This document shows, in pieces, positions 1 to 6,145 of a DNA stretch of 14,344 bases (position 1 is the first letter of the stretch; every line of letters begins with the position of its first letter). The notes under the pieces are model-generated. The model saw nothing but the letters and a program-made list of their open reading frames with translations, made no database searches and was not told the DNA's origin. Source of the stretch: Actinosomnolentus pattersoniae (SeqCode) (GTDB taxonomy: Bacteria > Actinomycetota > UBA4738); assembly GCA_013817655.1 (NCBI GenBank), contig JACDCJ010000021.1, positions 1 through 14,344 on the forward strand, written 5' to 3'. The position numbers were made by a program, and so were the translations under genes.

Positions 1-90
1 GACCTCGATCGTGTCCCCGGAGCGAACCGCTCGCGAGTAGCCGACCATCGCCTCCCAGGGCCGGTTCGCGCTAACTCGCTTCTTCGTCAT
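1..90 (-). CDS. RidA/YjgF-family protein, 5' end only
   Basis: The first 30 codons of a reverse-strand gene that runs off the left edge. The translation starts MTKKRVSANRPWEAMVGYSR and continues AVRSGDTIEV, which matches the N-terminus of the RidA/YjgF/UK114 family (pattern: short basic start, then 'PWE...GYSRAV..GDT..V'). RidA proteins hydrolyse reactive enamine/imine intermediates released by PLP enzymes; most are small cytoplasmic trimers. The start is well supported: GGAGGAGG lies a few bases upstream on the reverse strand. This start also rules out the ATG at 89 for the divergent Nudix gene. The catalytic Arg and the rest of the protein are outside the window, so the subfamily cannot be judged. 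Confidence 0.8.
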   Translation of the reverse strand, partial: MTKKRVSANRPWEAMVGYSRAVRSGDTIEV

Positions 91-169
91 GGCCCCTCCT
101 CCAAGCTCGCTTCCCCCGGCGAAGCCGTCGACCGTTTCAACGAGATCGCCTCGTTACTATGGTCGTCGA

Positions 170-760
170 ATGTATCCCGCCGAAGAGCTTCGCAGCCGCC
201 TTCGGGATGCGTTGCGACCGGCGCCGCACCTCCGTTCCGAACCTGGCCGACGCCTGGCCGCCGTCCTGATCCCGGTGCTTGCCGCGGGGGCCGAGGCCAG
301 CGTGGTCTTCACGCGTCGGACGGAGACACTCACTCGGCACCCGGGCGAGATCTCGTTTCCCGGCGGGCTCGTTGACCCCGGGGAGGACCTTCCCCACGCC
401 GTTCTGCGGGAGGCGGAGGAGGAGCTCGGGCTGCTCGCTTCGGACGTCGAGCTGCTCGGGACCCTCGAGCCGGTGCACACGCACGTCAGCGGCATCCTCG
501 TCGTGCCGTTCGTCGGCATGCTCTGGGAAGACCCGCGTTTCACGCCGAACCCGGCGGAGATTGCCGAGGTTCTGAAGTTCCCCCTGAGGGACCTGGCCGA
601 AGTGGGCGGGGAGCGCGACTTCGAGTACGCGGGCCGGGAGTTCCGCACGTTCGTCTACGACATGGAGGGCTCGGTGATCTGGGGGGCGACTGGAAGGATC
701 CTCTGGGCTTTCATCGAGATGCTCAGGGACTCGGGAGTGCCGGTCCGCGAGGGCGCCTGA
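170..760 (+). CDS. Nudix hydrolase, CoA pyrophosphatase-like (NudL/YeaB type)
   Basis: A 196-residue Nudix hydrolase. A complete Nudix box GX5EX7REUXEEXGU is visible (GLVDPGE, then REAEEELGL), supplying the Mg-binding glutamates. It is preceded by RHPGEISFPGG, the extra motif typical of CoA diphosphatases, which split CoA or acyl-CoA into phosphopantetheine and 3',5'-ADP. The C-terminal IWGATGRILW also fits that subfamily. I chose ATG 170 rather than the in-frame ATG at 89, because the latter overlaps the start of the divergent RidA gene and would add a low-complexity Pro/Ser-rich leader. ATG 170 has no Shine-Dalgarno; a TANNNT box (TACTAT, 155-160) lies 9 nt before it, so a leaderless mRNA is possible. 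The next gene, a CoA-binding protein, begins 1 nt after the stop, supporting a CoA-linked role. The substrate is inferred. Confidence 0.88.
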   Translation: MYPAEELRSRLRDALRPAPHLRSEPGRRLAAVLIPVLAAGAEASVVFTRRTETLTRHPGEISFPGGLVDPGEDLPHAVLREAEEELGLLASDVELLGTLEPVHTHVSGILVVPFVGMLWEDPRFTPNPAEIAEVLKFPLRDLAEVGGERDFEYAGREFRTFVYDMEGSVIWGATGRILWAFIEMLRDSGVPVREGA

Positions 761-761
761 C

Positions 762-1190
762 GTGTGGCCCTCGCTCCCCGGCCGTCCGAGTGACGAACGT
801 ATCGCCTCGATCCTCCGCAACGCGAAGACGATCGCGGTCATAGGACTCTCCTCGGACGAGACGCGTCCTTCAAATCACGTCGCCCGGTACCTCCAGGACG
901 AGGGGTACCGGATCCTCCCGGTGAACCCGAACGAGACGAAGGTACTGGGGGAGCCGGCCTTTCCCTCGCTGCTCGACGTCCCGGAGCCGGTCGACATCGT
1001 GGATGTGTTCCGCCGTCCGGAACACACACCCGCCATAGCGACGGAGGCCTTGCGGATCGGCGCCAAGGTGCTGTGGCTCCAGGTGGGAATCGTGAGCGAT
1101 GAGGCTCGCCGCATCGCCATAGAGGGTGGCATGGACGTCGTGATGGACCTCTGCATGCTGGTGGAGCATCAACGAATGGAGGTGGGCTGA
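762..1190 (+). CDS. CoA-binding Rossmann-fold protein (YccU-like, CoA_binding_2)
   Basis: A 142-residue protein covering a whole CoA_binding_2 domain. Visible features are the N-terminal nucleotide-binding strand and loop (TIAVIGLSSDETRPSNHVA), the VNPNE segment, the VDIVDVFRRPEH strand, the VLWLQVGI strand and the conserved C-terminal CMLVEH. The family resembles the CoA-binding part of succinyl-CoA synthetase alpha, but lacks the catalytic domains; its physiological role is not established. It starts at GTG 762, one base after the Nudix stop, and its own stop overlaps the next start (TGATG at 1188-1192), so it is the middle of a three-gene translationally coupled unit. Pairing with a CoA pyrophosphatase-like Nudix protein hints at CoA turnover, but that is inference. 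Confidence 0.88.
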   Translation: MWPSLPGRPSDERIASILRNAKTIAVIGLSSDETRPSNHVARYLQDEGYRILPVNPNETKVLGEPAFPSLLDVPEPVDIVDVFRRPEHTPAIATEALRIGAKVLWLQVGIVSDEARRIAIEGGMDVVMDLCMLVEHQRMEVG

Positions 1191-1354
1191 TGCAGCAATG
1201 GGAGTACTGGGTGGCGCCGCTCCTGCCCCACAACCCCGGGGACATCCTCGATACATTCGGAGAGGACGGCTGGGAGCTCGTGAGCGTTGTCGCGCAGCCG
1301 ACGCCGGCCGGAGACGTGTCGGTCGTCGCCTACATGAAACGCCCGAAGTCCTGA
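1190..1354 (+). CDS. Small DUF4177-like protein (54 aa)
   Basis: A 54-codon gene starting at ATG 1190, whose A is the last base of the preceding TGA. It begins MQQWEYWVAP and contains GEDGWELVSVVA, followed by a VSVVAYMKRP strand. The 'WEY...V / GWELV.V / YMKR' layout is that of DUF4177-type mini-proteins: about 50-60 residues, a predicted small beta-sheet fold, function unknown. Evidence that it is real includes the family pattern, the 1-nt overlap with the upstream gene, and a stop only 18 bp before the convergent stop of the transsulfuration gene. It probably depends on translational coupling, helped by GGAGGTGG at about 1178-1185. Its role cannot be inferred from the sequence. Confidence 0.75.
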   Translation: MQQWEYWVAPLLPHNPGDILDTFGEDGWELVSVVAQPTPAGDVSVVAYMKRPKS

Positions 1355-1372
1355 GGGGCTCCGGGTCCCGTC

Positions 1373-2515
1373 CTACCCGAGGGCCTGCGCCAGGTCCTCC
1401 ATCAGGTCGTCCGGATGTTCGATGCCGACGGAGAGGCGGACGAGTGCGGGGGAGACCTCGAGCGGCGACCCGGCCACGCTCATGTGAGTCATCCTGCCGG
1501 GGTGCTCGATGAGCGACTCCACGCCGCCGAGGGACTCGGCGAGGAAGAAGAGCTTCGTCCGACCGCAAACATCGAGGGCGATCGCCTCGGTCACCGTCTC
1601 GAAGGAGACCATCCCGCCGAACCCCATCATCTGTTGGGACGCTGTCTCATGCCCGGGGTGGGACGGCAGGCCGGGATAGTAAACCTTCCTGACCTTTTCG
1701 TGGGACTTGAGAAACTCGGCGATCCGTCCGGCGTTCCTGCAGTGTGCGTCCATGCGGACCGCCAGTGTCTTGAGCCCCCGAAGGACCAGGAAGCAATCCA
1801 TCGGGCCCGGCACGGCGCCGGCCGCGTTCTGCAGGAACAGCAGTCGCTCGTGGACCTCCGGATCGGTCGTGACGAGGCAGCCGCCCACCGCGTCGGAGTG
1901 CCCGCCCAGGTACTTGGTCGAGGAGTGGACCACCACGTCGGCCCCCAACGCGATCGGCTGCTGCAGGTAGGGGGAGGCGAACGTGTTGTCGACTACGCAC
2001 CAGGCCCCCGCCTCTCTCGCGATCGCGGCGATCTCCGCGATGTCGACGATCTTCAACAGCGGATTCGTGGGCGTCTCGCACCACACGACCCGCGTCTCTT
2101 CGCGAACGGCCTTGCGGGTCGCATCGAGGTCCGTCAGGTCGACGACGTCGAACTCGACGTTCCACCCGGCCAGCACCTTCGAGAGCAGCCGGTACGTCCC
2201 CCCGTACACGTCGTCGCCGAGCACGACGTGATCGCCGGGCCTCAGTAGGTACAGGAAGGTTGCCTCCGCGGCCATGCCGGACGCGAAGCACAGGGCGTGC
2301 GGGGCGCCCTCCAGAGCCGCGAGGGCGGTCTCGAGCGCCGTCCGGGTGGGGTTGCCCGTTCGCGCGTACTCGTATCCGCGGTGCTTCCCGACGGCGTCCT
2401 GCAGATAGGTGGACGTCTGATAGATAGGGACGGACACCGCCCCGTACGTCGGCTCGGGCTCCTGGCCCGCATGGATCGCCTTCGTCTCAAACCGCAGGTC
2501 TTCCCGGTCGCTCAT
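1373..2515 (-). CDS. Cystathionine gamma-lyase / gamma-synthase (Cys/Met metabolism PLP enzyme)
   Basis: A 380-residue PLP enzyme of the Cys/Met metabolism family, full length. Motifs: YEYARTGNPTR (PLP-phosphate and substrate binding), ALCFASGMAA, DDVYGGTYR, VVWCETPTNPLLK, the Asp of VVDNTFASP, the PLP-Schiff-base lysine in SSTKYLGGHSD (K201) and C-terminal VRLSVGIEHPDDL. Gamma-synthase (met biosynthesis) and gamma-lyase (cystathionine to cysteine, alpha-ketobutyrate and ammonia) are hard to separate by sequence; the cystathionine beta-synthase two genes upstream favours reverse transsulfuration. The start is ATG 2515, with an AGAGG upstream and an ATGA overlap with the DUF429 stop. The frame stays open upstream to about 2941, but that extension is antisense-like arginine-rich sequence over the DUF429 gene and is not protein. 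Confidence 0.93.
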   Translation of the reverse strand: MSDREDLRFETKAIHAGQEPEPTYGAVSVPIYQTSTYLQDAVGKHRGYEYARTGNPTRTALETALAALEGAPHALCFASGMAAEATFLYLLRPGDHVVLGDDVYGGTYRLLSKVLAGWNVEFDVVDLTDLDATRKAVREETRVVWCETPTNPLLKIVDIAEIAAIAREAGAWCVVDNTFASPYLQQPIALGADVVVHSSTKYLGGHSDAVGGCLVTTDPEVHERLLFLQNAAGAVPGPMDCFLVLRGLKTLAVRMDAHCRNAGRIAEFLKSHEKVRKVYYPGLPSHPGHETASQQMMGFGGMVSFETVTEAIALDVCGRTKLFFLAESLGGVESLIEHPGRMTHMSVAGSPLEVSPALVRLSVGIEHPDDLMEDLAQALG

Positions 2516-3420
2516 GTCGGTGGACCTCTCTTCTCGAGGTGACGAAGCCAGCCGAGGCGTCGGAGCTGGTCCTCCGCGGCCCGCCCCACACGAGCCTCCC
2601 GAAGGAGCCTCGACCGCAGCTTCGACGCGTGCCCCGGCACGAACCGGCGCCTGACAGAGCCGCCACAGCCACACTCGCACAGCCGCCGCGCCACTCGCAG
2701 GCGCGCCTGTGCGGGGGCGTTCTCGGGCTGCGGGCAGCGTCGGTAACGATCTTCGAGCGCCGGAACGGGAAGGACGATGACGCCCTCGCGAGGATCCCCT
2801 ATGAACCCGCCGTCGCCTCGGAGGAATCGCTCCCCCGTGAGAGCGGCGGCGGCGGCATCCACCAGATCGATGCCGGCGTCCGCGGGTAGGCCGACCACCC
2901 CACCGGCGTCGAGGATCGATCGGCGCCAGCCCAGCCGCCATCGTCGTCCGGCGGAGAGGCAGCCGGCAAGTGCCACGTACGACGCGTACGGGAACACCTC
3001 GAGAGCGGTCCGATCGCGTGGCGTTCCTCCGAGGTATGGCGGGTAACCGGCGCTGGCCGCGACCCTGTACGTCTCGAAGCCGGCCGTCATCCAGGAGAAG
3101 AGCGCCCGCTCGTGGTAGTGAGTCTGGTGCGAGCCGATACCCCGTCGCGACAGCTCGTACTCGGCTATGCGTCGGCCGAGATGCTTGCCGGGAGGAGGAG
3201 GGAAGGGCAGCCGGCGCCGCTCGGCTTCATCTCGCAGGAGGCCCAGCCCGGCCGACGGGGGGGCATCGATGGCCACGGCGTCCGGCCGGTGCCGGTGGAG
3301 CAGGTCCCCGAGCCCAGACGGGCCGAGGCGGCTCCACGATTCCTTCACCACATGCTCTTCCATGAGCACCACGTCGAGGCCCCGCCCGAGGGAGACGTCG
3401 ACACCCAATACGACGGGCAT
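2512..3420 (-). CDS. DUF429 family protein with C-terminal Cys-rich motif
   Basis: A 302-residue protein. Residues about 1-215 match DUF429, a predicted RNase H-like nuclease fold of unknown role: an N-terminal VVLGVDVS with D8, DAVAIDAPPS with D52, TALEVFPYASYVALAG with E141, and GIDLVDAAAAALTGE with D185/D188; these acids probably form the metal site. The tail is unusual: CECGCGG at 248-254, RRRFVPGHASKLRSRLL at about 257-273, then a basic helix ending in RRLGW. The three closely spaced cysteines and the PGH histidine look like a small metal- or nucleic-acid-binding element. The gene lies 15 bp after cystathionine beta-synthase and overlaps the next gene by 4 nt, so it is co-translated with sulfur-amino-acid enzymes. 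The reason is unknown. Family assignment is fairly sure; function is not. Confidence 0.8.
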   Translation of the reverse strand: MPVVLGVDVSLGRGLDVVLMEEHVVKESWSRLGPSGLGDLLHRHRPDAVAIDAPPSAGLGLLRDEAERRRLPFPPPPGKHLGRRIAEYELSRRGIGSHQTHYHERALFSWMTAGFETYRVAASAGYPPYLGGTPRDRTALEVFPYASYVALAGCLSAGRRWRLGWRRSILDAGGVVGLPADAGIDLVDAAAAALTGERFLRGDGGFIGDPREGVIVLPVPALEDRYRRCPQPENAPAQARLRVARRLCECGCGGSVRRRFVPGHASKLRSRLLREARVGRAAEDQLRRLGWLRHLEKRGPPT

Positions 3421-3435
3421 GTGTGGCCGCGGGTG

Positions 3436-4806
3436 TCAGGCGCCCTGCCGGTGGGCGAGAAACTCCAGCAGATCCGCTCGAGTGAGGATGCCCAGCATCT
3501 CCCCCTTCTTCGCCACGATGACCGCCGGGCCGTGCTGCAGCTCCGCGAAGGCCACCTCGATGGGATCGTCGAACTCGACCAACGGGAAGGGCGCCGCCAT
3601 GACCTCCGCCACGTCGGCCTGCAAGGCGTCCGGGTCTCGGAAGAGGCGGTCGAGGACGTTGCGTTCGCGAATCGATCCCACCACGCCGCTCACCTCCGAG
3701 GTCTCTCCCCTCATGACCGGCGCTTGGGAGATGCCGTATTGCTGGAGCCGGTCGATGGCCTGCCGGACCTTCTCGTTCGCGGCGATCGCGACCAGGGGTG
3801 GGATGGCGCCGTGCTTGGCGAGCAGCACCTCCTCGACCCGGATCATCTCCGGTCTATCGAGGAAGCCGTACTGCAACATCCAGGAGTCGGAGTAGAGCTT
3901 CGAAAGGTAGTTGCGGCCCGTGTCCGGCAGGATGACCACGATGAGCGTGTCCTCCGGGAGCTCCCGAGCCACTGTGAGCGCCGCGAAGACCGCCGTGCCG
4001 GCGGATCCCCCGACGAGGATCCCCTCCTGTCTCGTGATCGCTCGGGCCGTCAGGAAGGAGTCACGGTCCGAGACGCGCACGTAGCGGTCCACGACCCTCG
4101 GGTCGAAGGTCTCCGGCCAGAAGTCCTCACCGATCCCCTCCGTCAGGTAGGGGCGTGGTTCGTCGCCGGAGAAAAGCGAACCCTCGGGGTCGGCGCCGAC
4201 GACCATGAGGTCGGGCCTCTGCTCCTTCAGATACCGGGCGCATCCCGTGATAGTGCCGCCGGTCCCCACCCCGGCGACCAGCACGTCGATCCGCCCGTCG
4301 GTCTGATCCCATATCTCCGGTCCGGTCGTCTGGTAGTGGGTCGTGGGATTAACGTCGTTGAAGTACTGGTTCGGCTGGAAGGCGCCCGGGATCTCCTCGG
4401 TCAGCCGATCGGCGACTCGGTAGTACGACTCCGGGGACTCGGGGGCGACCGCCGTGGGCGTGATGACGACCTCGGCTCCATAGGCGCGGAGCAGCGCGAC
4501 CTTCTCCTGGCTCATCTTGTCCGGCATCACGAAGATGCACTTGTAGCCCTTGATGGCCGCCGCGATGGCGAGCCCGTGTCCGGTGTTGCCGGACGTCGGT
4601 TCGACGATCGTTCCCCCGGGCTTCAGGAGCCCCTCACGCTCGGCGGCCTCGATCATTCGCAGGCCGATCCGGTCCTTCACGCTGCCACCCGGATTGAGCA
4701 TCTCGAGCTTCGCGAGAATCGTGGGCCTGACGCCTCGGGCGACCTTGCTCAGGCGCACGAGAGGCGTCGCGCCAACGGCGTCGAGGAACGTGTCCATCAC
4801 CTGCAT
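3436..4806 (-). CDS. cbs: Cystathionine beta-synthase
   Basis: A 456-residue enzyme that condenses serine with homocysteine to cystathionine, using PLP. The catalytic domain (about 1-320) shows NPGGSVKDRIG with the PLP lysine K44, the substrate loop EPTSGNTGHGLA, the phosphate-binding VGTGGTITG, GGSAGTAVFAAL, and PDTGRNYLSKLYSDSWM, which is diagnostic for CBS rather than plain cysteine synthase. Two CBS (Bateman) domains fill about residues 330-455. No N-terminal haem domain, as is usual in bacteria. I chose ATG 4806 because a strong GGAGGTGG sits 7 nt before it; an in-frame ATG at 4836 would place that site inside the gene. First gene of an operon with DUF429 and a gamma-lyase/synthase, resembling the cbs...metB neighbourhood of M. 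tuberculosis (with a different middle gene). Confidence 0.94.
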   Translation of the reverse strand: MQVMDTFLDAVGATPLVRLSKVARGVRPTILAKLEMLNPGGSVKDRIGLRMIEAAEREGLLKPGGTIVEPTSGNTGHGLAIAAAIKGYKCIFVMPDKMSQEKVALLRAYGAEVVITPTAVAPESPESYYRVADRLTEEIPGAFQPNQYFNDVNPTTHYQTTGPEIWDQTDGRIDVLVAGVGTGGTITGCARYLKEQRPDLMVVGADPEGSLFSGDEPRPYLTEGIGEDFWPETFDPRVVDRYVRVSDRDSFLTARAITRQEGILVGGSAGTAVFAALTVARELPEDTLIVVILPDTGRNYLSKLYSDSWMLQYGFLDRPEMIRVEEVLLAKHGAIPPLVAIAANEKVRQAIDRLQQYGISQAPVMRGETSEVSGVVGSIRERNVLDRLFRDPDALQADVAEVMAAPFPLVEFDDPIEVAFAELQHGPAVIVAKKGEMLGILTRADLLEFLAHRQGA

Positions 4807-4826
4807 GGCCCGGCCACCTCCATCGG

Positions 4827-4847
4827 GGACCCGCACGGTCCGGGTCC
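4827..4847 (-). promoter_or_regulatory. 7-bp stem-loop upstream of cystathionine beta-synthase
   Basis: GGACCCG (4827-4833) pairs with CGGGTCC (4841-4847) around a 7-nt loop. It ends about 6 nt before the Shine-Dalgarno of cbs, on the cbs side of the gap. It could be a leader structure of cbs, part of a tandem terminator after the sugar dehydrogenase, or chance in GC-rich DNA. No U-tract follows. Confidence 0.3.
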
Positions 4848-4855
4848 ATTCTCCA

Positions 4856-4873
4856 CGATGCCCGGAGGCATCG
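4856..4873 (-). terminator. UNCG-type tetraloop hairpin after the sugar dehydrogenase
   Basis: A perfect 7-bp stem, CGATGCC/GGCATCG, closed by a 4-nt loop. Read on the reverse strand, the loop is UCCG closed by C-G, the very stable cUNCGg tetraloop class. It begins 9 nt after the sugar dehydrogenase stop (4883). There is no U-tract, so it may act as an mRNA 3'-end stabiliser or a U-less terminator, as is common in high-GC bacteria. Confidence 0.45.
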
Positions 4874-4882
4874 CTCCTGGAG

Positions 4883-5968
4883 CTAGGCGTCGACGAGGCG
4901 GTAGATTCCGTCGGGCTCGCTGAAGTAGAGGGCCTGATCGGGGCCGCGTTCCATGGAGAGGATGCCGTCGCCGTGGTCGTATACGACGCTGAGCGACGCG
5001 ATGTCCTTCCGGTCGCCGCTCAGAACGGCACGGCGGATCTGGCCTGTGTTCCAGGCGCCGAAGAACAGCGCCCCCTCACTGCCCGAGAGGCCGCAGCCGA
5101 CACAGAACGCGTCTCCGGTCGGCGCGATGGTGGGCGTGAACCACGTCTCCGGCAACTGCGGGTTCGGCCCGTCCTGGTTGGTGTTCTGGGGCGCCGGTGG
5201 CGGAGTCGAGCAAGTCTGGCTCGGACCCCAGGCGTAGTTGCGGCCGGAACGAACCAGGTTCACCTCGTCGTTGCACGCCGGGCCGTTCTCCGTCTCCCAC
5301 AGTCGACCGTTCAGCGGATCGAACGTGAACCCGAAGGAATTGCGGATGCCGTAGGCGAAGATCGTGCTCCCCGGGAAGGGGTTGCCGGGCGCGGGCGCGC
5401 CGGCATCGGTCATCCGGTGGATCTTTCCGGCAGCGTTGTCGAGGTTCTGGGCGTTCGCCGGCTCGTGGGCCTCGCCGACGATCGCGTACAGCATCCCGTC
5501 CGGCCCGAAGAGGATCCGGCCGCCGTCGTGGTAGGAGCCCGAGACGGTGTCGCTCGAGAAGATCGCCCTGCCACAGCAACCGGGCGCCGTCCCGTCCCGT
5601 CTGTCCGTGATCCGCACGATCTGATTCCTGATCTCCCCCTGGACGTTCCGGGTGGCGTAGGCGTAGACGAAGGGCGTGAAGGGGTAGTTCGGGTGCAGGG
5701 CGATTCCGAGGAGACCCCGTTCGCCGCTCGTCTCGAGCTTCGTCACCGTGTAGAAGAGCTGATCGGACCCGGAGGATGGGTCGTATTCGCGGATCTCGCC
5801 GGTGAACCGCTCCCCATAGAAGATGCGGCCGTCCGCCGCGAAGGTGAAGGCGGCGGGAAAGGCGAGCCCGGTCGCGACAGGCTCGGCCCCGATCGCCGAA
5901 GGCGAGGCGCCCGCGATGCCCGACGGGACCGCGACGAGGGCGATCATCGTTCCAATCAACCTGCGCAT
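4883..5968 (-). CDS. Secreted PQQ-dependent sugar dehydrogenase-like protein (GSDH/Asd family)
   Basis: A 361-residue six-bladed beta-propeller of the glucose/sorbosone dehydrogenase family. Visible motifs: GERGLLGIALHPNY (82-95), YHDGGRILFGPDGMLYAIVGEA with the catalytic-base histidine H147, NLDNAAGKIHRM, the PQQ-contacting arginine in YGIRNSFGF (R209), and WETENGP...DEVNLV...GRNYAWG. The N-terminus is a Sec-type signal peptide (RR, hydrophobic to about residue 20, Ala-rich cleavage region), with no lipobox, so export is likely. These enzymes oxidise aldoses at C1 and pass electrons to an acceptor. The start is firm: AAGGAGG lies 8 nt before ATG 5968. Six cysteines after the signal, including a CC pair and CVGC, suggest disulfides. 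No PQQ biosynthesis genes are present, so cofactor identity is assumed from the family. Single gene, divergent from hutU. Confidence 0.87.
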   Translation of the reverse strand: MRRLIGTMIALVAVPSGIAGASPSAIGAEPVATGLAFPAAFTFAADGRIFYGERFTGEIREYDPSSGSDQLFYTVTKLETSGERGLLGIALHPNYPFTPFVYAYATRNVQGEIRNQIVRITDRRDGTAPGCCGRAIFSSDTVSGSYHDGGRILFGPDGMLYAIVGEAHEPANAQNLDNAAGKIHRMTDAGAPAPGNPFPGSTIFAYGIRNSFGFTFDPLNGRLWETENGPACNDEVNLVRSGRNYAWGPSQTCSTPPPAPQNTNQDGPNPQLPETWFTPTIAPTGDAFCVGCGLSGSEGALFFGAWNTGQIRRAVLSGDRKDIASLSVVYDHGDGILSMERGPDQALYFSEPDGIYRLVDA

Positions 5969-6145
5969 GGCCGTTCCTCCTTCGGTGAAGGCGTTCGTCC
6001 CGATCGGGGACGCCGCTCCCGCACGTCAGCGACACGATATCGGCTCGCCCCTGATCTCGGGTATCGGACGATCGGCCGACGAACCCGAAGCGCCTGCCGG
6101 AGCAAAGTTGCGAGCCCCGGCAGGCGTCGCCCATGCTGAGGGGAC
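5969..6145. promoter_or_regulatory. Divergent intergenic region, sugar dehydrogenase / hutU
   Basis: 177 bp between two divergent genes, so both promoters should lie here. Visible symmetry: CGTCCC...GGGACG (5996-6012, 5-bp centre) near the sugar dehydrogenase side, an 8-bp palindrome CGATATCG (6035-6042), and the larger nested repeat at 6091-6126 next to hutU. I see no convincing -35/-10 pair for either gene. Confidence 0.4.
6091..6126 (+). repeat. Perfect 10-bp inverted repeat with nested palindrome before hutU
   Basis: CGCCTGCCGG (6091-6100) is repeated inverted as CCGGCAGGCG (6117-6126). Inside the 16-nt spacer is a second palindrome, GCAA-AG-TTGC (6102-6111). The element ends 19 nt before the hutU ATG and 10 nt before its GAGGGG ribosome site. 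It could be an operator for a hut repressor or an mRNA leader hairpin that affects translation. Confidence 0.5.

Noticed and set aside
89..169. ATG 89 as start of the Nudix gene
   Set aside because: It overlaps the well-supported start of the divergent RidA gene and adds a Pro/Ser-rich leader not seen in the family.
2516..2941. N-terminal extension of the cystathionine gamma-lyase/synthase
   Set aside because: The frame is open but Arg/Pro-rich without homology, overlaps the DUF429 gene, and ATG 2515 has the ATGA coupling and a ribosome site.
3112..4923. Long forward-strand open frame (about 600 codons) across DUF429 and cbs
   Set aside because: It is antisense to two genes with clear family motifs, is rich in Arg/Gly/Asp without any recognisable domain, and is the usual by-product of high third-position GC.
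4550..6139. Long forward-strand open frame (about 530 codons) across cbs and the sugar dehydrogenase
   Set aside because: Covers three reverse-strand features, including well-supported starts and ribosome sites; composition is that of an antisense shadow.
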